Origin: Bin87 sp965197635
GTDB lineage: Bacteria; Chloroflexota; Dehalococcoidia; Lucifugimonadales; UBA3495
Direction of reading: 5' to 3'
Length of the DNA stretch: 64,000 nucleotides
NCBI GenBank assembly: GCA_965197635.1
Contig: CBDANN010000006.1
Coordinates: 421,763 to 485,762, forward strand
In this document: positions 26,014 through 34,429 of the stretch, piece by piece
How positions within the stretch are numbered: position 1 is the first letter of the stretch
How the letters are laid out: the number at the start of each line of letters is the position of its first letter
Made by a program: the position numbers and the translations under genes
The notes under the pieces: model-generated
Databases searched by the model: none
Seen by the model: only the letters and a program-made list of their open reading frames with translations
What the model was told of the DNA's origin: nothing

Positions 26014-26062
26014 CACGGGCCGCCGAGACGACTCGGCAGCCTGTACCTGTAGAGGAATGATA

Positions 26063-26899
26063 ATGGCGGACAATTCGATTGCTAAATTTGCCATCGCCTT
26101 CAGCATTGCTCTATTGGCCCTCGGCTGCACCACGGAAACCATACCTACCGCAACGCCAACGCAGGCTGCTTCTTCGGCACAGGCAGTCGTAGTCTCTACC
26201 CCAACGGCCACAAGGCCGGTTCCCACGGATACGCCGGCGCCGACCGCTACTGCAACCCCGCTGCCCACCTACACGCCGTTGCCTACGTACACACCGCTTC
26301 CCACCTACACACCGTACCCAACGTTCACCCCGACGCCGGCGCCGACCAACACCCCAAAGCCTACGACTACGCCGCGTCCCACCAACACGCCTCGACCCAC
26401 GCCGACGCCCAATCCCTTTGGAAAGTGGCGACAGGATGAGTGGGATAGCCGTTCCGGCGAAACCTTTTACGAAGTTTTCGTACGTAGCAACGGGTCTTAC
26501 AGCGTCCGTCTCCGCTTATATTGTCGTCCCGATGGTTACGCTTGGGCGGGCGTTAATTGGGGCAGCAACAGAATTTCCGCGAGCGGTAAAGAATTGAAAG
26601 AAGAATCGGGAGAAATATACGTCACTGGTCACTCGGTTGATGTTCGCTTTGACGACGGTGAGACACAACAGGAAACTTGGTGGTGGTCAACTAACAATTA
26701 CTCCCGCATTAGACAGGCATATGCTAGGGGTGCTCATCCGGGTTTTATCGAGGAATTGCGTCAAGCGGATACGCTGATTGTTTGGGCTAACACGGCGACA
26801 AGTACGTTGAAAGCGGAATTCGACGTCCGCAATCTCGACTATGCGCTGTCAGAAAACCCGGAACACTGTCGGGAACAGGTTACCAGGCGCGCACGGTAA
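26063..26899 (+). CDS. Lipoprotein with Thr/Pro tether and a VasI/TagO-like domain
   Basis: ATG at 26063 (MADNSIAKFAIAF), GAGGA upstream. Lipobox ALGC with Cys about residue 22. A long Thr/Pro-rich stalk of PTYTPLPTYTPLP and PTPxP repeats extends to about residue 118. Then a globular domain starts FGKWRQDEWDSRSGETFYEV and ends TLKAEFDVRNLDYALSENPEHC. The ending AEFDVxxLDxAL...C resembles VasI/TagO-type domains (inference). The frame ends at 26899, but a second copy of the domain continues in another frame (26841-27365), so the intact gene was probably two-domain. The protein would be displayed on the outer face of the membrane. Confidence 0.7.
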   Translation: MADNSIAKFAIAFSIALLALGCTTETIPTATPTQAASSAQAVVVSTPTATRPVPTDTPAPTATATPLPTYTPLPTYTPLPTYTPYPTFTPTPAPTNTPKPTTTPRPTNTPRPTPTPNPFGKWRQDEWDSRSGETFYEVFVRSNGSYSVRLRLYCRPDGYAWAGVNWGSNRISASGKELKEESGEIYVTGHSVDVRFDDGETQQETWWWSTNNYSRIRQAYARGAHPGFIEELRQADTLIVWANTATSTLKAEFDVRNLDYALSENPEHCREQVTRRAR

Positions 26900-27365
26900 G
26901 TGGTACTACGATGAATGGGAAAGTCGCTCGGGCAAACCTGGATACAGCATCATACTATATGCTGAAGGTGCGGAGGACGTTTACGTCCAAATCTGGTGTC
27001 GCGCCAACAAAGAAAAAGCAGTGACGTTCGATTGGGGGAAACGCCGTCCGACAGTTGCGGACGACGCTTTCAAAGTCAAGCAATCCGACGGGTCATTGCA
27101 TAGTACTAGCCACCCAGTCCAAGTGCGTTATGGCGACGGCACAGTACAGTTCGAAAACTGGCAGATTTTCTCTCAGGAGATGACTCACCGCAATCGGTCT
27201 CTGCCGAGCGCTTACGTAGGAGACGACGCAGGATACATAAACCGCTACCAACGGGTAGACACTCTGACTGTCTGGACAGATACAGATTCGGAAACCATCA
27301 AAGCAGAATTCGACGTCCGCCGATTGGACAAGGCTTTGGCCCGATTAAACCATCACTGTGACTGA
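26841..27365 (+). pseudogene. Second domain of the split lipoprotein
   Basis: The frame from about 26890 reads HGKWYYDEWESRSGKPGYSI and ends AEFDVRRLDKALARLNHHC, clearly a paralogue of the domain in the preceding gene (GKWRQDEWDSRSG ... AEFDVRNLDYAL). It has no signal peptide or ribosome site. The upstream codons (MRCQKTRNTVGN) are an out-of-frame copy of the first domain's end. A single base change near 26890 would fuse both. I read it as the frameshifted 3' half of one gene; a programmed shift or a sequencing error is possible. Confidence 0.55.
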
Positions 27366-27451
27366 ACTTGTTCTGGTTCGTGTACACTGGCGACAGCGAA
27401 CCCGTGAGAGGTTTCGTCAATTCTGAATCAAACCCTTCGAGGCAATCAAAC

Positions 27452-28519
27452 GTGACCACCACTCTCACCGACATTACCACCACCACCTGGGACGACGCCC
27501 TCTCCGCCATTGAACGCGGTTACGAGCTGGGCTGGAGCGATGGCTTGCCCGTAGTTCCACCCACCACGGCGCGGGTGGCCGAGTTCATCGGCTACTCCGG
27601 CCGGTCTCCCGACGATGTTATCGGCGAGCTGCCGGAACGCCGCCGTGTCATCAACGTGGAAAAGGCGGCGGCCAACGCGGTCATGGCCGGATGCCTGCCC
27701 GAGTATTTCCCGGTCGTGCTGGCCGCCACGGAGGCCATGCTGGACCCGGTGTTCAACCTGGTCGGGCCATCCTCCAGCATGGGCGGCGCGGCGGTGCTGT
27801 GCATCGTCAATGGACCGATCCGCGAGCAAATCGGGCTGAACAGCCGCAACAACCTGTTCGGCCCCGGCAACCGGGCCAACGGCACTATCGGGCGGGCCAT
27901 ACGGCTCATCCTGATGAACGCCTGCGCGGCCATTCCTGGCCTGTTCGACCGAAGCGTCATCGGCCATCCCGGCAAGTACACCTACTGCATCGCCGAAGCC
28001 GAGGGTGAAACCCACTGGACACCGCTGCACGTGGAGCGTGGCTTTGCCGCATCGGACAACACCGTCACGGTATTCGCCGGCGAGAGCCCGCGCCAGATTC
28101 GCGCCGTGGGCCGTCCCGAGGCCATCCTGTACGCCATGGCCGACGTCGCATCATCATTGGGTACGTCCATGTCCACCTCCGGCTCCGTCGGCGACGTTTC
28201 CGTGGGCATCCGCCAGGGGCAGATAGTGGTCACTTTCGCCGGCAACAGCAACCTGTGGCGCGACTGGACCAAGGCCGGCGTCCGGGAGTATCTGCACGCC
28301 AACATCCAGCGCTCCGTGGCCGATCTGAAGCGCGGCCTGGTGCTGCGCGGCGACGTGGAACCGGGCGACGAGGCCACGATGGTGCCGCTGATTCCCGAAC
28401 CGGAGGATATTCTGGTAGTATTCGCCGGCGGCGAGGAGTCCAACATGGCCTCGGTGATACCCAGCTGGGGGCCGAAAATTGGCTCCACCGCTGTTACCAA
28501 GAAAGTGGTGTTACCCTAA
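27452..28519 (+). CDS. Conserved protein encoded upstream of the UGSC selenoprotein
   Basis: GTG at 27452 (VTTTLTDITTTTWDDALS) was preferred; an open frame to 27368 adds an unlikely N-terminus. Motifs: YELGWSDGLPVVPPTTARVAEF, GCLPEYFPVVLAATEAMLD, NLVGPSSSMGGAAVLCIVNGP, NLFGPGNRANGTIGRAIRLI and a C-terminal ILVVFAGGEESNMASVIPSW. 355 residues; three Cys (in AGCLP, VLCIV, NACAA). I do not know a function. It ends 23 nt before the selenoprotein gene on the same strand, and a protein with the WSDGLPVVPPT motif next to UGSC proteins is the pattern I would expect. The two probably act together, perhaps in a thiol- or selenol-dependent reaction (inference). Confidence 0.65.
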   Translation: MTTTLTDITTTTWDDALSAIERGYELGWSDGLPVVPPTTARVAEFIGYSGRSPDDVIGELPERRRVINVEKAAANAVMAGCLPEYFPVVLAATEAMLDPVFNLVGPSSSMGGAAVLCIVNGPIREQIGLNSRNNLFGPGNRANGTIGRAIRLILMNACAAIPGLFDRSVIGHPGKYTYCIAEAEGETHWTPLHVERGFAASDNTVTVFAGESPRQIRAVGRPEAILYAMADVASSLGTSMSTSGSVGDVSVGIRQGQIVVTFAGNSNLWRDWTKAGVREYLHANIQRSVADLKRGLVLRGDVEPGDEATMVPLIPEPEDILVVFAGGEESNMASVIPSWGPKIGSTAVTKKVVLP

Positions 28520-28542
28520 CGACAAACAACGGGAGGGAAAAC

Positions 28543-29079
28543 GTGACTACCCAGGAATACCGGCTGGTCAATCCAGTCACCGAACCGATCATCGCGCCTT
28601 TTGACGGCGCTCCGCGCCTGCCCTCGCTGGCCGGCACCCGCGTCGGTCTGATTGACGACAGCAAGCGCAACGCCGACGTGCTGCTGGAAGAGTTGGCCGA
28701 GGTGCTGCGCAACCGCTACGAAATCCGCGAGGTGCGCTGGCTTCGCAAGCCCAGCGCGTCGCGGCCGGCCGACCCTCAGGAATTGCAGGAATTGGTTGCA
28801 AACGTGGACTCGGTGGTGGTCGCCATCGGCGATTGAGGGAGCTGCAGCGCGTGCAGTGTGCACGACGGAATCCACGTTGAAAAGGCTGGCCTCCCCTCCG
28901 CCACCATTTGCACCGACCGCTTCATCCCCACCGCCAACGCCATGGCGAAGATGTGGGGCGCAGAAGACTACCCGACCATTTTCACGGCGCATCCCATCGA
29001 GAACCTGGACCGTCCGGCCTTGCGGGAGCGGGCCGAGGGCCTGGCTACTGAAGTGGTGGCTACCCTGACCGGCGGCTGA
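28543..29079 (+). CDS. UGSC-family selenoprotein with in-frame UGA (Sec98)
   Basis: GTG at 28543 with GGGAGGG 6 nt upstream. The frame is open for 97 codons (NPVTEPIIAPFDGAPRLPSL ... VDSVVVAIGD), meets TGA at 28834-28836, and continues in the same frame for 80 codons (GSCSACSVHDGIHVEKAGLP ... TEVVATLTGG) to TGA at 29077-29079. Homologous sequence on both sides and the motif GD-UGA-GSC match the UGSC (seleno)protein family, named for Sec-Gly-Ser-Cys. A hairpin follows the UGA as a candidate SECIS. The family often has Cys or Thr in place of Sec. The reaction is not established; a redox active site is likely. 178 residues including Sec. Confidence 0.85.
28850..28864 (+). promoter_or_regulatory. 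Candidate bacterial SECIS hairpin
   Basis: CGTGC-AGTGT-GCACG forms a 5-bp stem (6 bp if the A-T pair closes). The apical loop holds GU and begins about 19 nt after the UGA at 28834. Bacterial SECIS elements lie just 3' of the UGA within the coding frame, usually with a G/GU in the apical loop 16-37 nt away. No folding was computed. Confidence 0.5.
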
Positions 29080-29103
29080 TCAACAGCCCAACGCCGGACG
29101 ATG

Positions 29104-29130
29104 CAGGGGCGGGTGTGAAACCCGCCCCTG
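29104..29130. repeat. Intergenic hairpin of the GGGGCG family
   Basis: CAGGGGCGGGT pairs with ACCCGCCCCTG around a 5-nt loop, 24 nt after the selenoprotein stop. It could also act as a transcription end without a T tract. Confidence 0.7.
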
Positions 29131-29162
29131 GCCATATTAAGATCCCTGCTTGGGAGGACACC

Positions 29163-29552
29163 ATGACCGAGCGACCGGCTATCCAATCGCCGCCGGATAC
29201 CGATAGGACCATCCGGCGAGTCAGAAACATCGCCGCTATTGCCGCGCTGGCGACGACGACTGCCGCCGCCGTTGTCTTTATCGTTTTAATGGTGTCCCTT
29301 TATCCTTCGCTACGGAGGACGGTGGAAAACCTCGAAAAGGCCAGCGCAGCGGCAGCGACGGTCGCCGTGGACTTTGCGGAAGTCTCAAACGCTGCCGCTG
29401 ACAATCTCGCCGATACTTCCATGAACCTCAACGAAGCAGCCGTCAATTTCAAGGCAGCGTCCGAAAACTTCAGGCAAAACTCGCTGGACGACAGCATCGC
29501 GGAATCTATACTCCGCCTGCTGAATGCGGAAACCCAGCCGGTTGGGCGTTAG
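29163..29552 (+). CDS. Small membrane-anchored helical protein
   Basis: ATG at 29163 after GGGAGGAC. A basic N-terminus (DRTIRRVRN), one membrane helix (IAAIAALATTTAAAVVFIVLMVSLY, about residues 23-47), then an Ala-rich amphipathic helix with regular heptads (VENLEKASAAAATVAVDFAE). 129 residues. No family recognised. Its plan, one helix then a coiled coil, resembles the products at 22212 and 57792. Confidence 0.6.
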   Translation: MTERPAIQSPPDTDRTIRRVRNIAAIAALATTTAAAVVFIVLMVSLYPSLRRTVENLEKASAAAATVAVDFAEVSNAAADNLADTSMNLNEAAVNFKAASENFRQNSLDDSIAESILRLLNAETQPVGR

Positions 29553-29729
29553 CGTGCTGACCCCCCTCATCGCCACGCACGATGCGCTGTAGGTTCAACA
29601 TATCGTGGGCATAGGTTGGCGTTGCCCATCCAAGCTCAGACCACATGACCAACGGTTAGCATCCGAAGCCGCGTCTCGTTCGTAAAAATTTAACCAGGCC
29701 CATGATGACCCACGAAACGAGGTGCAAAC

Positions 29730-29933
29730 ATGACCGAAACCCACAATCGCTACGTCCGCGTGTACCAGTTGGGAAGGAGTGAGGGGTACTCCGAAGGATA
29801 CGCCAAAGGCTATCAACACGGGATGACCGCCGCGTCAGACGCCGGCCAGACCAAACCAAGCCCACAATCTGAACGCGATTTCATGCTGGAGATGCAGAAC
29901 CTGCGCCCACATGCAGAAGAATGGACGGAATAG
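29730..29933 (+). CDS. Small hypothetical protein
   Basis: ATG at 29730, preceded by GAGGTG. 67 residues: MTETHNRYVRVYQLGRSEGY, then a Gly-Tyr-rich SEGYAKGYQHGM segment and a polar C-terminus. EGY-repeat segments like this are seen in small proteins related to the Rpn/YqhG-type tails, but I cannot name it. The ribosome site and the non-random composition support it. Confidence 0.4.
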   Translation: MTETHNRYVRVYQLGRSEGYSEGYAKGYQHGMTAASDAGQTKPSPQSERDFMLEMQNLRPHAEEWTE

Positions 29934-29953
29934 CGCTCGCGGGCCGCGGCGCA

Positions 29954-30394
29954 CTAATTGTCAACCAAATCGATATGATCCCCGAAACGGCGAAAGTCCG
30001 CCGTGTTGAAGATCAGCAGCCGGCGCTCACCGTGGGCCAACATGGTGGCGACGATGTTGGCGTCGTGAATCTGCCGCCCGCCCGCCGGTATTTCCTGGAG
30101 CAGCGCGAGCAGCCAGGTGGTTACTTCCGGCCCATCCTCGAGTACCTCATAAGTGGTGAGCATCCGGTCCACGTCATACAGCGCCTGGTCGCGAGTTAAG
30201 GGAACCGACCAAGTTTGAGGGCGAGTAACCGTGGCGAGGTACTCACGTATAATCTGCCGACTGATTCGCAACGGTTCGTCGTCAAGTGATGCACGCTCCA
30301 GTCTGCCCCGGGCGCGGAGGTGGTGCGCAGCTTCAGCAAATCGTGCATTTACCAGGACGTTGGTGTCGACAAACATCAGCGAGTCAGATTTCAT
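29954..30394 (-). CDS. PIN-domain RNase, VapC-like toxin
   Basis: ATG at 30394 (MKSDSLMFVDTNVLVNARF). PIN catalytic acids: Asp10 in FVDTNVLV, a mid Glu in IIREYLATV, Asp in RQIHDANIVATMLAHG and a late Asp in FNTADFRRFGD. 146 residues. It is predicted to be a Mg-dependent RNase. The start overlaps the end of the upstream gene (30384-30776) by 11 nt, the arrangement of an antitoxin-toxin operon. Confidence 0.85.
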   Translation of the reverse strand: MKSDSLMFVDTNVLVNARFAEAAHHLRARGRLERASLDDEPLRISRQIIREYLATVTRPQTWSVPLTRDQALYDVDRMLTTYEVLEDGPEVTTWLLALLQEIPAGGRQIHDANIVATMLAHGERRLLIFNTADFRRFGDHIDLVDN

Positions 30395-30776
30395 CCCGGT
30401 AAAGGTCTTCGCGCCGGAGGCTCAAACCTTCCGGCCAAGGCCCGACAGAGCGAGCCGGCCAAATTTCATCGAGAGTGCGCCGGCGGGCGGCCGGTGAATC
30501 CTTCCGCCAGAACCGGGCGGTCTCGGCGTCGATATCAACCTCCGCCGTTTTCCATCCGGCGGCGAGCCAGGCCCTGACGTGCCCAAACCCACTGTCCAAC
30601 CACCACGGTTGGTACTTGCGCGCCTCTGGGGGCAATTTGAACCCGATGATGGCTTCGATCTCGGCGAAAGAGGCACTCCACTCGGATTCCGCCAGGCCAC
30701 ACAGGTATTCGTACAGTTTGCGGTACTTGCCGTTGACCGCTTGGTCACGGTACTGCTCTTCCAAATCTATGGTCAT
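30384..30776 (-). CDS. DUF7662-like protein, probable partner of the PIN gene
   Basis: ATG at 30776 (MTIDLEEQYRDQAVN), GGAGGTGCC upstream. Core YRKLYEYLCGLAESEW, SFAEIEAIIGFKLPPEARKYQPWW, FGHVRAWLAAGWKTAEVD, which is the DUF7662 pattern: a compact domain with a paired Trp and WLxAGW motif. The C-terminal extension (SPAARRRTLDEIWPARS) is charged and could embrace the toxin. 130 residues. Overlapping the PIN gene, it takes the antitoxin position, although it lacks a recognisable DNA-binding fold. Role inferred from context. Confidence 0.55.
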   Translation of the reverse strand: MTIDLEEQYRDQAVNGKYRKLYEYLCGLAESEWSASFAEIEAIIGFKLPPEARKYQPWWLDSGFGHVRAWLAAGWKTAEVDIDAETARFWRKDSPAARRRTLDEIWPARSVGPWPEGLSLRREDLYRDEI

Positions 30777-30810
30777 AGGGCACCTCCAAAACCGGCGCCA
30801 TCGTAGCATA

Positions 30811-31032
30811 TCAGCGTCTCGCCGCGGCCTCGGCGTCCCGCAAATCGGGCGGCAGCAGGTTGGGTATGCCGTCGGTGATCGGATAGACCTCAGCGCAGGG
30901 AGCGCAGGTCAAGGTGCCAGTGAGAACCTCGCCGGCGTCAAGGGCGTCGTCAAGCGCGACGGTGTCCGCGTGCAGGGTCAGAGGACCCCTGCAGACGGGA
31001 CACGCGATGATGTCCATGAGGTCGGTATTCAT
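30811..31032 (-). CDS. Trm112-like zinc-ribbon protein
   Basis: ATG at 31032, overlapping the stop of the upstream membrane protein gene. 73 residues: MNTDLMDIIACPVCRGPLTL ... LTCAPCAEVYPITDGIPNLLP. The two CxxC pairs and the YPI-DGIPNLLP ending are the Trm112/YcaR signature. Trm112 proteins activate methyltransferases in eukaryotes and archaea. The bacterial role is less clear, and no methyltransferase is adjacent. Confidence 0.85.
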   Translation of the reverse strand: MNTDLMDIIACPVCRGPLTLHADTVALDDALDAGEVLTGTLTCAPCAEVYPITDGIPNLLPPDLRDAEAAARR

Positions 31033-31490
31033 CAGCCAATCAGTCCTCGTTCGAATAGCCAGGCCAGCACGTCGGCCAGCCCGATTACAACAACTCCGAC
31101 GACGGTCAACGCCGCCGGGCCACTGAGTACCCCGCTGACGCTGCCCGCTCGATGACCCCGGCGCCGGGGCAGCAGCCAAGCGATGCCGAAAGCGTACACC
31201 GCCAGCAGGATTTTGGCGACCAGTACGATGGTGTAGGCGATGCCGGCGGCGTCGGACGTGAGCCGGTCCACGGTCAGTATCACGCCGCTTACGATCAAAA
31301 CGGCAATGGCGGTGGCTACTATGGGGCGAAACTCGACCGCCATGGCCCGCCCTACCAATCCAGCACTGTCGGCGGAGCGCAGGGCCGGCCGGGCCGCCAG
31401 CAGCATGAATAGGCTGCCGCCGATCCAGGTGACGGCGGCCAGTGCGTGCGCCCACCGGATGATGAGCAGGATGACGTCCAGTACCGGCAT
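31032..31490 (-). CDS. CopD/DUF2269-like integral membrane protein
   Basis: ATG at 31490. Four hydrophobic helices: LDVILLIIRWAHALAAVTWIGG (with RWAHALA and WIGGS), FRPIVATAIAVLIVSGVILT, TIVLVAKILLAVYAFGIAWLL and ALTVVGVVVIGLADVLAW. The conserved His in WAHAL and the WIGG turn fit the copper-resistance D / DUF2269 family of four-helix proteins. 152 residues. Probably in one operon with the Trm112-like gene (overlap) and the TlpA-like gene 15 nt upstream. Confidence 0.7.
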   Translation of the reverse strand: MPVLDVILLIIRWAHALAAVTWIGGSLFMLLAARPALRSADSAGLVGRAMAVEFRPIVATAIAVLIVSGVILTVDRLTSDAAGIAYTIVLVAKILLAVYAFGIAWLLPRRRGHRAGSVSGVLSGPAALTVVGVVVIGLADVLAWLFERGLIG

Positions 31491-31505
31491 ATCAGGGGTT
31501 GCTTG

Positions 31506-31976
31506 TCACAACAGATCGTCCAGAATATCGGTCAGGCGGTCGTAGTCCATGCGGCTGATTTCCATGATGTGAACGTGGCCGGCCTGGTCGATGAAGTACG
31601 TGGTCGGGAAATACTGCACCGCGTATTCCCGGGCCACCCGCGCACGTACGTCGGTGGCGAAATCGAAGGTCAGCCCCAGCTCGTCAACAAACTGCCGCGC
31701 CTCAACCTCGGTATCAAAACCCTGAGGCACGAAAAGACCAATAAAGCGCACGTTGCGTCCCCGGTATTCCTCCCAGACCTCCTGGAAGGCCGGCATCTCA
31801 TCCCGGCAGGGCGGGCAGGAGGGATACCAGAAGTTGATGACAACCACCTGGCCGCGCTGCTCCGAAAGGTGAAACTTCTCCCCTCCAAAGGTGGTCAGCG
31901 TGAAGTCCGACGCGGGCTCGCCGGACCCGCATGCGGCCAATGAGACCAGCAACGTCAGCAGACCCAACAACCACAT
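31506..31976 (-). CDS. TlpA-family thiol-disulfide oxidoreductase, lipoprotein
   Basis: ATG at 31976 (MWLLGLLTLLVSLAACGSG) puts a lipobox LAAC at the right place; the frame is open to 32042. Thioredoxin fold: FTLTTFGGEKFHLSEQRGQ, VVINFWYPSCPPCRDEMPAF (active site CPPC), FIGLFVPQGF and the cis-Pro segment YFPTTYFIDQAGHV. About 156 residues. Anchored outside the membrane, it would reduce or form disulfides, for example in cytochrome c or copper-site assembly. That suits the neighbouring CopD-like gene. Confidence 0.87.
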   Translation of the reverse strand: MWLLGLLTLLVSLAACGSGEPASDFTLTTFGGEKFHLSEQRGQVVVINFWYPSCPPCRDEMPAFQEVWEEYRGRNVRFIGLFVPQGFDTEVEARQFVDELGLTFDFATDVRARVAREYAVQYFPTTYFIDQAGHVHIMEISRMDYDRLTDILDDLL

Positions 31977-32156
31977 GACATTGCTTCGCGCAATTGAAAG
32001 CGTTGGGTACGACACGCCGGGCACGCGCAGCATCGTGAGCATAGCCTATTTTACAGCAGCGCGGCTCGTGGACGCTTCCGGTGAGTGGGCCGCGACGCCC
32101 CCCTTCCGCCGGGCGTATAACCGCCGCGTGGGACATCCAGGACCGCTGCCGCCTGT

Positions 32157-33465
32157 CTACCCCTTGCTTTGACCTGCGGTCTCCCTGAACTGCCGGCCGA
32201 AGAGGCCGGTCATCAGCGTGCTGACTATCGTAACGCCGAGGCACATATAGCCTATTCCCACATAACCGGTGCTCGCCAGCAACGCTCTGGCGATCCCAGC
32301 GCCCAGTGCTCCACCGGCCTGGTTGCTGAAACCCATAAGACCGACTCCCGTGGCCTTGGATTCTCCCGAATACTCAGTGCTGGCGGAGACCAGAATCGGA
32401 AACGTCGTGCTTAGCAAGCCCGTTCCAACCGCCGCCACGCCCACCGACGCCCAGAGTCCGAGGTCCACGGTGAAGAACAGGAAACCGCAGACTCCCCCGG
32501 CCGCCGTGGTGGCAGCGATGAACGCCGCCCGGTACCTCCGGTTTGCCACGAACGAAGCCGAATAGCTTCCGACCATCTGCCCAATAGCAGAGATCGCCAG
32601 GGGCAGAGCCACAAAACCTATACTCAAGTCGTAGGTATGTATCAGGTAGGCGGCGAAAAAGCTGATCGTCCCCCAGAATGCGATGCGTTGTATCAGATTG
32701 ACCGCCACCGCCACGCGGAAAAATCGCATTGACACCAGCGAGCGGTACCTGGAGAAAAATTCCCAATTGCGAACTCGCTCCCCCTGGTCCTTGGGCAGCC
32801 AGAGCCAGTTTGCCAGAAGCCCGATGACCAGCATCAAGCCGTTGACGGTGAAGGCGAGTTGCCACCCATCCAGGTTCGCAAGCACGGCTACAAACGGCAC
32901 TGTGATGGCTGAAGCCAGACCCTGGATTGCGAGTCGGGAGCCCACCGCCTGGGCCCGCTTGGCGGGGGGAGATGACGTCGGATACCGCCTCAACAATATT
33001 TGGTGGTAGCGCGCGCCCTCCCAGGCCGGTCAAAGCCCGCAACGCCAGCATAATTTCCAGATTGGGCGCGAACGCAGACGCCAGGACCGATATCGAAAGA
33101 ACGCCCAAACACACCAGGGCCACCGGCCGGCGGCCAAACGAGTCAGACCGGGGACCGCCGCAGATCCCCATAATTGCCCAACCCACAAACGTAGCGGTAG
33201 CCAACTGCCCCGCGACGGCCACCGAGATTTCCAGGTCGGTCGCTATTTCGACCAGCAGCGGCAGGACGATCAGGATCGCGCTGATGGTGGCATACACGGT
33301 GAGCGCGAGCACGGCCATGAACCATGCTTTGTTTACCTCGCTGCGGCCGGTTGATGTTGCGGGCGTTGCTATCTTGTCCGTTCCTCTTTCAGGCAGTTGC
33401 CGCAATAGTGGCCGGCAGGTTTGGGTTGGTTCAGGCCGGCCGGTCGCGTTTTGCACATCACGCAT
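32157..33465 (-). pseudogene. Major facilitator superfamily transporter, frameshifted
   Basis: N-terminal half from 33465: VNKAWFMAVLALTVYATISA, QLATATFVGWAIMGICGGP, DSFGRRPVALVCLG (MFS loop 2-3) to IVEAVSDVISP. The frame then leaves at a run of six G on the plus strand (32964-32969). Removing one base gives PAKRAQAVGSRLAIQGLASA and the second half (VAVLANLDGWQLAFTVNGLM, then RYRSLVSMRFFRV and six more helices) to 32157. Together about 12 helices, as expected. The break is a single base in a homopolymer, so a sequencing or assembly error is as likely as a real mutation. Substrate unknown. Confidence 0.8.
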
Positions 33466-33561
33466 CCGACCGGGTGGGCCATTGGCGAGGCTATGCCCAG
33501 TGAACCCGGCGCCAGTCCGGCGCCCACATCATGACGACAGCGGAGCCGGATCGCGCCGCGC

Positions 33562-33589
33562 TTGACTGCCGATAATGCTCGGCTACAAT
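33562..33589 (+). promoter_or_regulatory. Sigma-70-type promoter for the SDR gene at 33666
   Basis: TTGACT (33562-33567), a 16-nt spacer, then TACAAT (33584-33589). It lies 76 nt upstream of the ATG. Confidence 0.6.
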
Positions 33590-33665
33590 CGTACCGAACC
33601 GTAGATATCCTATCATGTAGCCAACGTTCGCCGCCGACGGAGCGGCCACATTCGAGGTGTTTGCC

Positions 33666-34418
33666 ATGCGTTTGGAAAACAAGGTTGCCCTAATCAGCGG
33701 CGGGTCCCGAGGCCAGGGCGCCGCCGAAGCCCGGCTCTTCGCCGGGGAGGGTTGCAAGGTCGTCATCGCCGACGTGCTGGAGGATGAGGGCCGGCAACTG
33801 GAAGCCGAAATCAACGAGACCGGCGGCGAGTGCGTCTTCGTCCGCCTGGACGTCACCAGCGAGGACGACTGGAACGCCGCCGTCAACACCGTCGTGGAGC
33901 GGTTCGGCAAACTGGACATCCTGGTGAACAACGCCGGCATCTACCGGCAGGTGGGCATTGAGGACACCACCGAAGAGTTGTGGGACAACATCTTCGACAT
34001 CAACGCCAAGGGCGTGTTCCTCGGAACCAAGGCCGCCATCCCAGAAATGCGGAAGGCCGGCGGCGGCTCCATAATCAATATCTCCAGCGTGGCCGGGCTG
34101 GTCGGTAGCTGGCGCGCGCCGGCCTACGGGGCCACCAAGGGCGCCGTGCGGCTGTTCACCAAGTCCACCGCCATCCAGTACGCCACTGAGGGCATCCGCT
34201 GCAACTCGGTCCATCCCGGCATCATCGAGACACCGATGACCACACCGACGCTGCTGCGGGACGACGCGGCGCGGCAGGCGTCGCTGGACCGGACGCCCAT
34301 CGGCCGGGTCGGGCAGGCGGAGGACGTGGCCTGGGGCGTGCTGTTCCTCGCCTCCGACGAGTCATCGTTCATGACGGGCAGCGAACTGGTGATTGACGGC
34401 GGGCTGTTCGCGCAGTAA
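33666..34418 (+). CDS. SDR-family oxidoreductase
   Basis: ATG at 33666 (MRLENKVALISGGSRGQG); the frame begins three codons earlier with another ATG at 33657. SDR set: SGGSRGQGAAEARLF, VRLDVTSEDDW, LVNNAGIYRQVG, ISSVAGLVGSW, AYGATKGAVRLF (Tyr-x3-Lys), CNSVHPGIIETPM and SFMTGSELVIDGGLFAQ. 250 residues. Very similar to the SDR at 35816 (shared NNAGIYR, SSVAGLVG, SFMTGSELVIDGG), so the two are paralogues. NAD(P)-dependent; substrate unknown. Confidence 0.9.
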   Translation: MRLENKVALISGGSRGQGAAEARLFAGEGCKVVIADVLEDEGRQLEAEINETGGECVFVRLDVTSEDDWNAAVNTVVERFGKLDILVNNAGIYRQVGIEDTTEELWDNIFDINAKGVFLGTKAAIPEMRKAGGGSIINISSVAGLVGSWRAPAYGATKGAVRLFTKSTAIQYATEGIRCNSVHPGIIETPMTTPTLLRDDAARQASLDRTPIGRVGQAEDVAWGVLFLASDESSFMTGSELVIDGGLFAQ

Positions 34419-34429
34419 GGAGCGTTCCC

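Noticed and set aside
26270..26410. Short tandem repeats in the lipoprotein as a regulatory array
   Set aside because: They code the Thr/Pro stalk (PTYTPLP units), so a coding explanation suffices.
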